From Deltaproteobacteria bacterium (GTDB lineage Bacteria > Desulfobacterota > SM23-61): 8,476 nucleotides of DNA. The translations under genes were made by a program, and so were the position numbers. The first letter of the stretch is position 1, and each line of letters opens with the position of its first letter. Positions 1-6,898 of this stretch are shown in pieces. The stretch lies in contig JAPLIW010000831.1 of the NCBI GenBank assembly GCA_026388915.1, forward strand, positions 1-8,476. The letters are read 5' to 3'. The notes under the pieces were generated by a model that made no database searches, was not told where the DNA came from, and saw nothing but the letters and a program-made list of their open reading frames with translations.

Positions 1-159
1 ATGGAAGTCACTGAAGAGAATCCCTCCTGCATATCCTTTTCGGGAGGCGGAGGGTATGTGAACGCCACGGTCTGCGTGGAGGATGGAAAAACCAAAGTCA
101 ACCTGGTGACCCAGGAATGGGAATACCAGGTCAAGGAATTCCTGTCCCAACTTCCGTGA
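1..159 (+). CDS. 3' end of an unrecognised protein gene (partial)
   Basis: The first reading frame is open from the window edge to a TGA at 157-159, giving 52 residues. The ATG at base 1 may be an internal methionine, so the true start is probably outside the window. The visible C-terminal part has a Cys (residue 10), a glycine cluster SGGGGYV (14-20), a second Cys (25), a charged segment EDGKTKV and an end rich in aromatic and acidic residues, QEWEYQVKEFLSQLP. There is no membrane segment. I do not recognise the family. The codon use looks like that of the neighbouring genes and the frame ends just before a repeat-filled gap, which supports a real gene end. It converges on the methyltransferase gene at 291-962. 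Confidence 0.55.
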   Translation: MEVTEENPSCISFSGGGGYVNATVCVEDGKTKVNLVTQEWEYQVKEFLSQLP

Positions 160-169
160 ATGAATGGGA

Positions 170-199
170 CGCAGATGAACGCAGATTTTCGCAGAAAAT
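170..199. repeat. Three CGCAGA units with a 10-base period
   Basis: CGCAGA begins at 170, 180 and 190, so the period is exactly 10 bases over three units; the remaining four bases of each unit vary. It lies 10 bases after the stop of the partial gene at the window start. It belongs to the same CRCAGA-type repeat class as the elements at 986, 1066, 3680 and 6899, which use a 9-base period. No coding potential is visible in the gap. Confidence 0.75.
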
Positions 200-225
200 T
201 CAGCTGGTCATAAAATGATCCGTAG

Positions 226-295
226 TCAGGGGTCAGTCGTCCATTCATCATTATTCATTGATCAATGACCATTGACCATTGTTCAATGCTCTATT
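226..295. repeat. Heptad (7-base period) array, consensus near NYCAWTG
   Basis: From 226 to 295 the sequence can be cut into ten consecutive 7-base units. The early units resemble TCAGNNG and the later ones ATCAATG or ACCATTG; ACCATTG occurs twice in a row at 268 and 275. The array contains the perfect palindrome CATTGATCAATG (256-267). It also contains a possible 6-bp stem, CATTGA at 270-275 with TCAATG at 283-288. It fills the gap between two convergent genes, and its last unit covers the methyltransferase stop codon (291-293). It might act as a weak hairpin at the convergent junction, but there is no T run on either strand. Confidence 0.7.
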
Positions 296-962
296 CCTTC
301 TTCCAGCATCCGCAGTATACGTCCCACCACCGGGGTTTGTCAGTAACTTCTTGGAAAGAACAGAACCCCTTCTTTTCATGGCTGTAGAACTTCTCCTCCA
401 CGCAGGTCAGACCGGCGCAGAAGGATTGCAGCATCGGGTGGCTGTAAATCCGGTGGGCATTGAAGGCGATGGAAGGCGCGGCGCGGGTGATGGTGGTGGT
501 GAAGATCAGGCTGCCCCCCGGTCGCAAAACCCGGACCATCTCGGAAAAGGCTTCCCGGTCGGCGGCGGGGTCAAACTCATCCCCGTACCTTCCCAGGCCG
601 AAATGCTCCAGGGCGCAGAGGGAAACAACCAGGTCAAAAGAATCGTCGGGCAGGGTGAGCCTTTTGGCGTCGCAGGTCACGATGGTTTCATTCTCCGCGG
701 CAGGTTTTCGGGGACGGACATCGATGGTGGTGACGGGGGAATGGGCGAGCAACCCCAGGATAAAATGCCGGTACGAACCCACGTCCAAGATCCCCAGGGG
801 CTCCGCCCTCCGGATATGAAAGGCGGCAAAGGCGCATTGATGATCGACAAAGTTCTGGGGATGTTCCCCGCTTTCAAAGAGGGGTTCCTGAAACACTTCG
901 AACCCGCGCGGGTCTCGTTTCAGTGCTTCCCACTGTCGATTATAAAGTTCCTTCGGATCCAA
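291..962 (-). CDS. SAM-dependent methyltransferase, DUF268-like
   Basis: This 223-residue protein is probably a cytoplasmic class I methyltransferase; its substrate is unknown. The Rossmann-type signs are in order: motif I ILDVGSYRHF (58-67), with a degenerate glycine pattern; the acidic end of strand 2, TTIDVRP (78-84, Asp81); DDSFDLVVSLCALEH (106-120); and LRPGGSL (146-152). The segments GLGRYGD (122-128) and FNAHRIY (167-173) are, from memory, characteristic of the DUF268 family, which has the methyltransferase fold. The C-terminus is rich in Cys, Trp and Tyr. The start is a TTG (960-962) supported by a clear AGGAG site six bases away; the frame closes with TAG four codons further upstream, so no longer form is possible. 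It lies 145 bases downstream of the exporter gene on the same strand and is probably co-transcribed. It may modify a lipid or sugar handled by that exporter, which is inference only. Confidence 0.85.
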   Translation of the reverse strand: MDPKELYNRQWEALKRDPRGFEVFQEPLFESGEHPQNFVDHQCAFAAFHIRRAEPLGILDVGSYRHFILGLLAHSPVTTIDVRPRKPAAENETIVTCDAKRLTLPDDSFDLVVSLCALEHFGLGRYGDEFDPAADREAFSEMVRVLRPGGSLIFTTTITRAAPSIAFNAHRIYSHPMLQSFCAGLTCVEEKFYSHEKKGFCSFQEVTDKPRWWDVYCGCWKKE

Positions 963-968
963 CCCAAG

Positions 969-973
969 CTCCT
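969..973 (-). promoter_or_regulatory. Ribosome binding site that fixes a TTG start
   Basis: Reading the minus strand, AGGAG (973 down to 969) is followed by six bases and then TTG at 962-960. The upstream in-frame stop TAG at 974-972 excludes any earlier start, so this site decides the start of the methyltransferase. Confidence 0.75.
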
Positions 974-985
974 ATAAACATTCAC

Positions 986-1003
986 CGCAGAGCACGCAGA
1001 GGA
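986..1003. repeat. CGCAGAG repeat, two 9-base units
   Basis: CGCAGAGCA (986-994) is followed directly by CGCAGAGGA (995-1003). This is the same 9-base unit seen at 6899-6925. It forms an inverted pair with the element at 1063-1084, about 60 bases away. It lies in the 145-base gap between exporter and methyltransferase genes, which otherwise holds no gene. Confidence 0.75.
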
Positions 1004-1062
1004 ATTTCAGGATAAAGGCATAGATTGCAATGGCAAAGAGCCCGCTCCCTTGTATTATAATT

Positions 1063-1084
1063 CCTTCTCTGCGCTCTCTGTGGT
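1063..1084. repeat. CRCAGAG repeat in inverted orientation, two 9-base units
   Basis: On the minus strand the sequence reads CACAGAGAG then CGCAGAGAA, which are two units of the same 9-base family as 986-1003 but in the opposite orientation. The two elements could pair as a long-range stem in the transcript running from the exporter into the methyltransferase gene. There is no T run, so it is not a canonical terminator. Confidence 0.7.
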
Positions 1085-1107
1085 TGAGTCTTTTTCCTTT
1101 GAATCAT

Positions 1108-3660
1108 TTAGATGGATTGCCTCTTCCGCCGCCATTTATCAAAAAGGACCGGAACCAAAGTCAGGGCCAATAGAAGGCTGAAACCGACCCCCATGAGCGC
1201 TACCGCTCCCATGGATTGAAGGCCGGGATAGGCGGAAAAGACCAGGGACCCGAAACCGACCAGAGTCGTGAGGCCCGCCAGGACAACCGCCCCGCTGACT
1301 TTACGCAATTCTTGTTCCAGTTGCCCCGAAGGACTCTGCAGCCCGCGGTGTAGGACATGGACTCCGTAGTCCACGCCGATGCCCAGGACCATGGTGAAGA
1401 CCACCAGGTTCATAAAATTCAGGTGGATTCCCAAAATCCCCATGATGCCCAGGGTCCAGAGGGAAGCCAGGACCACCGGGAGGAGACTTATGCAGGTCAA
1501 CGTCCAGGACCGAAAATCGAAATAGATGAGCAGGGAAACGGCCGCCAATGCCAGGAGCAGGATCCTCCAGGACTCCCGGGTCATCAACTCTTCGAGCTCC
1601 ATTTGGACCAGCTTGGAGCTGGTTATAGAGATAGCGGGGTTCGATCCCCCCAGTGCGCTCAGAAAGTCCTTTGCCTGGGCATGTTTCCAGAAACCCGGCT
1701 GGAGGTGAACGTAAGCCACGGAAAGATAGGCATCCCCCGTCCTTTTCAGAAAGCGGTCGCCGATTTTTTTTAAGGGAGACCCTTCCACCTGTTCCCAGGT
1801 CAGCAATTCCCGGTGCGAAAGCATTTCCCCCAACGCCTTCAGGCCCGGCGCAAAGGACTCCAGCCGGAGCCCTTCTTTCCGGAGGCTTTCCCGGAGCGTT
1901 CTCTCCACCCGGCGGGGATCGAAGGCCTCCTTCCCCCGATTCTCCATCCACTCCAGGTTTCTCTTTTGCCGGGACAGAGGAGGGATGAAGGAGGACAGAT
2001 TCTCAAAGCGGGAAATGGGCAGGCCGGAAGACATCCCTTTCTTGAGAATCTGCGCCCAGGCCTCCTGAACTTCCAGGGCCTCTTCCGGTTTCCGGGTTTC
2101 GGTGAGCAGAACCAGGGTCTCCAACCCTTCTCCCATCTTCTCCTGGACCTGCATCTCCAGGGACAGAGAAGGGTGGTTCGCCGGGCGGAGCCGGCGGGGG
2201 TCATTGTCCAGGTCCACCCGAAACGCCCCAAAGATAGAAATCAGGGTGAAAGTTCCGCAGAGGAGGAAAAGGGCGAGAGGAATTCTCAGGGAAAGGGAAC
2301 TCAGCCGCTCCAGCCCCCAGGAGGCAGAGGGGATCTTCCGGTTTCCGGGTTCCGGATTTTTGCCCTCCCTCCAGGCCACCAGGGCGGGAAAGAGAAAGAG
2401 GGCGCAGGCCAGGCTGATCAGAATCCCCGTCCCGGTGAGGAGGCCCAGGTCTCTTACGCCCCGGAAGTCGGATAGGAACAGGGCATAATAGGCCGCCGTT
2501 GTGGTAACGGCCCCGGTGAAAATTCCCGGGCCCACGGCAGTCAGGCTCTTGGCCAGGGCGCCGGGAACGTCTGTCTCCGAATTTTTCTCTTCCAGGTAAC
2601 GGCTGTAGAGGAGGATGATGAAGTCGATGGAAAGGCCCAGGATGATGGCCGAAAAAGCTCCCGTGGATTCACTCAACCGGCCTAGGAAGGAGGAAAAGAG
2701 ACCCAGGGTCAGCAGGGGGCTGATCAGGAGGGGGAAGAAGGCGTAGAGGAGGGAAACCATGCTCCGGAAGGCCGCCAAGATGAGACCCAGAACCCCGGCC
2801 AGAGAAAGGGAAAAGTTCCATACCAGTTCTCTCTTGATCATCCGGCTGTCTTCCAGGGCGTGAATGAAACCGCCCGTCAGACCCAGCCGGAGATCACTCA
2901 TCAGGCGGGCGGCGGCGGAGTCCCCTTTCGGGGCGAAGGCGTGGCGGGCAAGGGCTTCCGCTTCGTGGACTCTTTTTACCAGCCGCTCGTCGTAATCCAC
3001 ATCCGGGGCCGACCCTTTGGGTTTGGCGATCAGGAGCATCATCTTCCGGTCGGCGGAAATCAGGTAACCTTGAGAATCGGAGTCTCCAAGGGAAGGCGGG
3101 AGGGGCAGGTTTTTTTGAAACAGGGGGAGAAGTTCGAGCGGATCATAGGCCGCCAGGGGGGAGGTGAACAGGGAAGAGAGCCTGGCTTTCAGGAGCCGGA
3201 TTTGTTCTTCGATCCCCCGGTCCGAAAGTTTGGATTCCACCGTCTTCAGGTCTTCTTCCGGCAAATAGAGGAGGGCCCTGCGGAGAAAGTGAAGGGCCAT
3301 TTTCTCCTTCACTTCCGGTTCCATGCGTCCGATAATCTCGGTAAATTCCCCCGTGGCCATCAGGCGGTCAACCAGGACTTCGGCAAAGGGAATGAGGGAT
3401 TCCACTTCTTCCCCGCCCTTGCGCTCCAGAACGATAAACAGGGAATCTCCGGACCCGAATTCTTTGAGGAACTTGACGAAAGCCTGCGTCCGGGGGGCTT
3501 TTTCAGGGAGAAGATTGAGCACGTCGCTCTGAAATTGAAGGCGGGTGATCAGGAACCCGGCCATGGCTCCCAGAATCAAAGCTCCCAGAATCAGGCAGCG
3601 GCGATGGAAGAAAGAAAATCGGGCGATCTTGGAAAAAATACGCGTTCGCATGGAGTTCAT
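1108..3660 (-). CDS. MMPL/RND superfamily exporter (COG4258- or HpnN-like)
   Basis: This 850-residue inner-membrane protein has the duplicated RND layout: a first membrane helix (about 22-40), a large periplasmic loop (about 41-279), five helices (about 280-429), a helix at about 460-478, a second periplasmic loop (about 480-697) and five more helices (about 698-840). That gives twelve helices. Equivalent acidic residues lie in helices 4 and 10: Asp346 in GLSIDF and Asp764 in GIGVDYGVH, as expected for proton-driven RND pumps. Its length and single-chain form fit MMPL-type lipid exporters, including HpnN (hopanoid transport) and the exporters of aryl-polyene loci; I cannot choose between them. 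No partner adaptor is visible. The start is uncertain: ATG at 3658-3660 or ATG at 3649-3651, neither with a clear ribosome site. The likely cargo is a hydrophobic lipid-like molecule, by family inference. Confidence 0.88.
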   Translation of the reverse strand: MNSMRTRIFSKIARFSFFHRRCLILGALILGAMAGFLITRLQFQSDVLNLLPEKAPRTQAFVKFLKEFGSGDSLFIVLERKGGEEVESLIPFAEVLVDRLMATGEFTEIIGRMEPEVKEKMALHFLRRALLYLPEEDLKTVESKLSDRGIEEQIRLLKARLSSLFTSPLAAYDPLELLPLFQKNLPLPPSLGDSDSQGYLISADRKMMLLIAKPKGSAPDVDYDERLVKRVHEAEALARHAFAPKGDSAAARLMSDLRLGLTGGFIHALEDSRMIKRELVWNFSLSLAGVLGLILAAFRSMVSLLYAFFPLLISPLLTLGLFSSFLGRLSESTGAFSAIILGLSIDFIILLYSRYLEEKNSETDVPGALAKSLTAVGPGIFTGAVTTTAAYYALFLSDFRGVRDLGLLTGTGILISLACALFLFPALVAWREGKNPEPGNRKIPSASWGLERLSSLSLRIPLALFLLCGTFTLISIFGAFRVDLDNDPRRLRPANHPSLSLEMQVQEKMGEGLETLVLLTETRKPEEALEVQEAWAQILKKGMSSGLPISRFENLSSFIPPLSRQKRNLEWMENRGKEAFDPRRVERTLRESLRKEGLRLESFAPGLKALGEMLSHRELLTWEQVEGSPLKKIGDRFLKRTGDAYLSVAYVHLQPGFWKHAQAKDFLSALGGSNPAISITSSKLVQMELEELMTRESWRILLLALAAVSLLIYFDFRSWTLTCISLLPVVLASLWTLGIMGILGIHLNFMNLVVFTMVLGIGVDYGVHVLHRGLQSPSGQLEQELRKVSGAVVLAGLTTLVGFGSLVFSAYPGLQSMGAVALMGVGFSLLLALTLVPVLFDKWRRKRQSI

Positions 3661-3679
3661 ATTTTGAAAATTACTCAGC

Positions 3680-3706
3680 CACAGAGGTCACGGAGAGCAC
3701 GGAGAC
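3680..3706. repeat. CACRGAG repeat, three 9-base units
   Basis: CACAGAGGT, CACGGAGAG and CACGGAGAC follow one another at 3680, 3689 and 3698 with an exact 9-base period. The array lies 20 bases upstream of the exporter start, inside the region that must carry its 5' leader, so on that transcript it would be read as the complementary CTCYGTG form. Confidence 0.75.
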
Positions 3707-3754
3707 TTAAGAGCCGAGAAAGAAAAAGATAGATTGCCGTTTTTTGCTGAACTG

Positions 3755-3783
3755 TTTCATATTTTGTTATTGCTAATTATAAG
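3755..3783 (+). promoter_or_regulatory. Possible promoter in the divergent region
   Basis: The stretch 3731-3806 is clearly more AT-rich than its surroundings and lies between divergent genes. TATAAG at 3778-3783 matches the -10 box at five of six positions. Seventeen bases upstream is TTTCAT (3755-3760), a poor -35 box. It would start transcription about 100 bases before the glycosyltransferase. I found no convincing promoter for the exporter on the other strand. The remaining part of the 3661-3887 gap holds the 9-base repeat and no gene that I can support. Confidence 0.3.
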
Positions 3784-3875
3784 GCATATTTGGTAAAAAT
3801 ATTAGAGTGTTAAGGTCTTCATGCGGGCCCGGCTGTTGTGACCTTTATCAGCTTGAGTTGAGATTGTCAAGATTC

Positions 3876-3883
3876 AAGGGAGA
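3876..3883 (+). promoter_or_regulatory. Ribosome binding site that fixes a GTG start
   Basis: AAGGGAGA at 3876-3883 sits just before GTG at 3888-3890. The frame is open further upstream to a GTG at 3807, but that start has no ribosome site, and the extra 27 residues are Cys-rich and unlike the family N-terminus. I therefore use the start at 3888. Confidence 0.7.
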
Positions 3884-3887
3884 AATT

Positions 3888-4580
3888 GTGGAGCGAAACC
3901 CCGTCTGCGCGATCATACCTGCTTACAATGCCGAGAGTTCAGTAGGGGAAGTGATTGAAAGAACGAAAGAATATATACCTCGGGTGATCGTGGTGAACGA
4001 TGGGTCCACGGACCGCACGGAGGAAGTGGCCCGCAGCCGCAACACGGAAATTGTCTCCATCCCTTCCAACCGGGGGAAGGGGTATGCCCTTCGACAGGGA
4101 TTTCACCTCGCCATGCGCAACGGTTGCAAAGCCATCCTCACTTTGGATGCCGACGGGCAGCATGACCCGGCGGATATCCCCAACTTTTTGACGGCCCACG
4201 AACGAGACTCCCGGGCCATTCTGATCGGATCGCGCATGGCCCAGGCCGACCGTTTTCCCACCCAGCGTTACTACTCCAATCGGACCGCGGTCTATTTTAT
4301 TTCCAAAGCCCTGGGCCAGTACCTGGAGGATACCCAGTGCGGCTTTCGCCTCTATCCCGCGGAAACCCTCCGTTCGATCCCGTTGACCACTTCGCATTTT
4401 CAGACCGAAACCGAGGTTCTGCTGCGCGCCGTGCGGCGGGGAATTCGCCTGAGCAGCGTTCCCGTAAAGAACATCTACCATTTCAACGGAAACGCTCCCC
4501 GGAGCAACTTCCGCCCGGTGATTGACACCTTCTACATTTGTATGGTCGTCCTTCAGGGTTACCTGAAGCTCATGAAATAG
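3888..4580 (+). CDS. Family 2 glycosyltransferase (GT-A fold)
   Basis: This 230-residue protein is a single catalytic domain with no membrane helix. It would transfer a sugar from an activated nucleotide donor to an unknown acceptor on the cytoplasmic side. Family marks in order are IIPAYN (9-14), VVNDGSTDRT (35-44, nucleotide-binding Asp38), NRGKGYALRQG (61-71), the metal-binding DXD region LDADGQHDP (86-94), GSR (114-116), TQCGFRLY (149-156) and ETEVL (174-178). The DADGQH and QCGFRLYP signatures resemble dolichol-phosphate-mannose-synthase-like enzymes and, from memory, the GT2 domains found in aryl-polyene loci. The start is GTG with a strong ribosome site. It is divergent from the MMPL exporter and only 22 bases before the next gene, so it probably heads the operon. 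Donor and acceptor cannot be read from the sequence. Confidence 0.9.
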   Translation: MERNPVCAIIPAYNAESSVGEVIERTKEYIPRVIVVNDGSTDRTEEVARSRNTEIVSIPSNRGKGYALRQGFHLAMRNGCKAILTLDADGQHDPADIPNFLTAHERDSRAILIGSRMAQADRFPTQRYYSNRTAVYFISKALGQYLEDTQCGFRLYPAETLRSIPLTTSHFQTETEVLLRAVRRGIRLSSVPVKNIYHFNGNAPRSNFRPVIDTFYICMVVLQGYLKLMK

Positions 4581-4602
4581 CTTCCCCATCCAGGAGGGAT
4601 CT

Positions 4603-6318
4603 ATGCAAGCGAAGAGAAGAATTGGAGCCGTGGCCCTTATCCTGCTGCTGGGCCTGTTTTTCTTCGGTCTATTCCCCGCAGAATCCCGGGCTGCTGCGAA
4701 AACCCGGGTGGCGGTGATCGACTTCGAACAGAAGGCCTTCCAGGAATTCCAGGGGAAACAGATCGGAGAGATCGTCGCTGAATGGCTGATCACCTCCCTG
4801 GCCAACACGGGGCGGTTCGAGGTGGTGGAGCGGTCCCAGCTGCAGAAGGTTCTGAAGGAGCAGCAGCTGGGGATCAGCGGGGTGATCAACCAGGAGACCG
4901 CGGCCAAGGTGGGGGAACTGCTGGGAGTGAAGGTCATCGTTTCCGGATCGGTCATCCAGATCGGAAACACCTACGACGTGAACGCCCGCCTGATCAACGT
5001 GCAGGACGGCTCGATCATCAAAGCGGAAAGGGTCCGGGGAGTGGGCCTGGATGGGGTCGAGAGGTTGATGGACTCCCTGGCCGATTCCTTCAAGAAGGAA
5101 TTCCCCCTGGAGGGCTACGTGGTCATGGTCAGCGGGAAGCGGGCCATGATCGACCTGGGGCGGATCAACGGGGTGGAACCGGGGATGAGATTTTTCGCCC
5201 TGCGCAAGGGGGCCCCGGTGCGCCATCCGGTGACCGGCAAGATGCTGGCCGGAGAAGACATTCGGATCGGAGAGATGGTGGTCCAGACCGTGGAAAGGGA
5301 GGCTTCCTGGGCCGAGATCGTCCTGCATGAACCGGGAATCTCCATCGCCGCCGGCAACCTGGCCAAGCAGGCTTTGGGAGAGAGAATGGCCGTAACGCCC
5401 GCGCCGGTGTCGCCTCTTCCCGCGCCGCCCCCTGCGGTGGCGCCTGCCCCGGCGCCGCCTTCCCCGGCAGCCCCGGTGGCTCCGCCTCCCAGGATGCAGA
5501 TCCCGGGGAGAATCATGGGAAACAAAATCCTGGTGGAATGGGCCGGCATGCATGACCTTCTCCTGGGGGACCGGGACGGATATGTTTGGCTCTTCATAAA
5601 CATCGGGAGCAAGGAATCACCCCGGTACGACGCCGGGACCAAGGTGAGAGCCGGAGGGAAGGAGATCAAGGTGAGGGGGCCGTCCTACCCTTACCTCGTG
5701 GACTGGAATGAGGATGGAAAGGTGGACCTCCTGGTGGGAAACGGAGGGGGATACCTCCATCTCTTCTTGAACCAGGGAGACGGAAACTTTGCCTCCGGAG
5801 TTATGGTGAAGGCAGGGGGGAAAGACGTGGACACGGGAAGCCGCGCTACTCCCTGCGTGACCGACTGGAACGAGGACGGGAAGAAAGACCTGGTGATGGG
5901 AAACGGTAGCGGAGAAATCTTCCTCTACCTCAACGAAGGGACGAATCAGCAGCCGGTCTTCGGGAAGCTCATTAAGCTCAACAACGGAAAGCTGGACGTG
6001 GGGTCCGATTCTGCCCCCGACGTGGTGGATTGGAACGGGGACGGCAAGAAAGATTTGGTGATCGGGAATGACAACGGGGAGATCTTCGTCTTCCTCAACC
6101 AGGGAACCAACCACGAGCCCCAGTTCAACAACGAGGGGGACAAGCTTCCTCTTAAGCTGGGTCCGGGCGCCATCCCCCAGGTGTTGAGCAAGGGGAGAGG
6201 GCTGAACGACCTGGTGGTGGCCGACCGCTACGGGGAAGTAACTTATTGCCCTAACACCGGGAACCCGAGAACTCCAATCTTTTCGGAAAAGAAAATCCTG
6301 AAAGCCGGAAAGCGGTAA
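4603..6318 (+). CDS. Exported CsgG-like protein fused to a VCBS/FG-GAP-type beta-propeller
   Basis: This 571-residue protein starts at ATG with AGGAGG five bases upstream. Residues 1-30 are a signal peptide (basic start, hydrophobic core, ESRA before AAK). Residues 35-165 form a CsgG-like domain (RVAVIDFEQK, FEVVERSQLQKVLKEQQLG, VIVSGSV, DVNARLINVQDGSI). Residues 171-240 look like a small beta-rich domain such as the FlgT C-terminal type (MIDLGRINGVEPGMRF). Residues 265-298 are a Pro/Ala linker. The rest is a repeat region with three calcium-type motifs DWNxDGKxDLL/V starting at 367, 421 and 476, plus degenerate blades near 317 and 535. That makes about five blades of 54-55 residues, fewer than a usual seven-bladed propeller. 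There is no lipobox, so it is probably periplasmic or outer-membrane attached. Role: envelope assembly or secretion scaffold, by inference. It is followed 10 bases later by a short CsgG-like paralogue. Confidence 0.85.
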   Translation: MQAKRRIGAVALILLLGLFFFGLFPAESRAAAKTRVAVIDFEQKAFQEFQGKQIGEIVAEWLITSLANTGRFEVVERSQLQKVLKEQQLGISGVINQETAAKVGELLGVKVIVSGSVIQIGNTYDVNARLINVQDGSIIKAERVRGVGLDGVERLMDSLADSFKKEFPLEGYVVMVSGKRAMIDLGRINGVEPGMRFFALRKGAPVRHPVTGKMLAGEDIRIGEMVVQTVEREASWAEIVLHEPGISIAAGNLAKQALGERMAVTPAPVSPLPAPPPAVAPAPAPPSPAAPVAPPPRMQIPGRIMGNKILVEWAGMHDLLLGDRDGYVWLFINIGSKESPRYDAGTKVRAGGKEIKVRGPSYPYLVDWNEDGKVDLLVGNGGGYLHLFLNQGDGNFASGVMVKAGGKDVDTGSRATPCVTDWNEDGKKDLVMGNGSGEIFLYLNEGTNQQPVFGKLIKLNNGKLDVGSDSAPDVVDWNGDGKKDLVIGNDNGEIFVFLNQGTNHEPQFNNEGDKLPLKLGPGAIPQVLSKGRGLNDLVVADRYGEVTYCPNTGNPRTPIFSEKKILKAGKR

Positions 6319-6328
6319 AGATCTGGTT

Positions 6329-6889
6329 ATGAGTCTGAGAAGGCAGAAAAGTCGGAAATGGAGCCCGGCCTTCTGGGCCATTGGGCTCCTCCTTATCTTT
6401 TACCTTTTCGGGTGTGCCGCCAAAACGGCGAGCCGGCCCAGCGTGAACCGATCTCTCCTGGATCAGGAGAACATCAAAAGGGTGGCCGTGCTGACTTTTG
6501 AAACTCCGGTGAATGATCCCCAGGCCGGCTCCCACATCAGCAAACTCTTTGAGTCTTACCTTCTCCAGACCAACCGGTATCAGATTGCGGAGCGGGGGGA
6601 AATTGAAAAGGTCCTCAAGGAGAGGGGATTCGGTAAAACCTCGGAGATGGACAAGGCCACCCTCCGTCAACTGGGGGAACTTCTTCAGGTAGATGGTCTC
6701 GTCCTGGGAGCGGTAAGCCATTATAACCGGTTCAACTTCGGGTTTACCGCCCGCCTTGTGTCCATAAAGAGCGGCCTGGTTCTCTGGTCGATTTCCCAAA
6801 CTGGGGGCATGATTTTCCGGCCTCTGAGCCAGGTGGCGGATGAAACCGTGCAGCTGGCGGTCAAAGAGCTGCAGGCGAAAATCCGATAA
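6329..6889 (+). CDS. CsgG/LpoB-like outer-membrane lipoprotein
   Basis: This 186-residue protein has a basic N-terminus, a hydrophobic stretch (about 15-28) and a lipobox YLFGC with Cys29 as the lipidation site. The following residues AAK lack an Asp at +2, which fits outer-membrane sorting where the Lol rule applies. The remaining 48-186 is one CsgG-like domain: RVAVLTFETP (51-60), YQIAERGEIEKVLKERGFG (84-102), LRQLGELLQVDGLVLGAVS (112-130) and FTARLVSIKSGLVLW (139-153). It aligns by eye with residues 35-145 of the upstream fusion protein, so the two are paralogues. It lacks the FlgT-like and propeller parts. The length is near that of LpoB-type activators and shorter than CsgG itself. Only 10 bases follow the upstream stop and its ribosome site is weak, which suggests translational coupling. 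Exact partner unknown. Confidence 0.85.
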   Translation: MSLRRQKSRKWSPAFWAIGLLLIFYLFGCAAKTASRPSVNRSLLDQENIKRVAVLTFETPVNDPQAGSHISKLFESYLLQTNRYQIAERGEIEKVLKERGFGKTSEMDKATLRQLGELLQVDGLVLGAVSHYNRFNFGFTARLVSIKSGLVLWSISQTGGMIFRPLSQVADETVQLAVKELQAKIR

Positions 6890-6898
6890 AAACATAAC

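Noticed and set aside
170..295. A CRISPR array
   Set aside because: The units are 7 or 10 bases and directly adjacent, with no 20-40 base repeats separated by unique spacers and no cas gene nearby.
279..977. Plus-strand open frame of 232 residues opposite the methyltransferase
   Set aside because: It is the complement of a gene with recognisable methyltransferase motifs. Its own product is low-complexity Gly/Pro-rich without any family signature or ribosome site.
2860..3732. Plus-strand open frame of 290 residues and several shorter ones within 1300-3700
   Set aside because: They are shadows of the exporter gene on the other strand. Their products are rich in Gly, Gln and Arg without motif or membrane logic, while the minus-strand frame gives a complete twelve-helix protein.
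3807..3887. Longer glycosyltransferase start at GTG 3807
   Set aside because: The extra 27 residues are Cys-rich and unlike GT2 N-termini, there is no ribosome site before 3807, and GTG 3888 has a strong AAGGGAGA site.
3939..4970. Minus-strand open frame of 343 residues across the glycosyltransferase and the CsgG fusion
   Set aside because: It crosses two well-supported genes and their gap, with no recognisable domain; it is a by-product of GC-rich codon use.
4669..6381. Minus-strand open frames opposite the CsgG fusion protein
   Set aside because: They contain His/Gly/Arg-rich low-complexity sequence antisense to the Pro/Ala linker and propeller repeats, so they are shadows.
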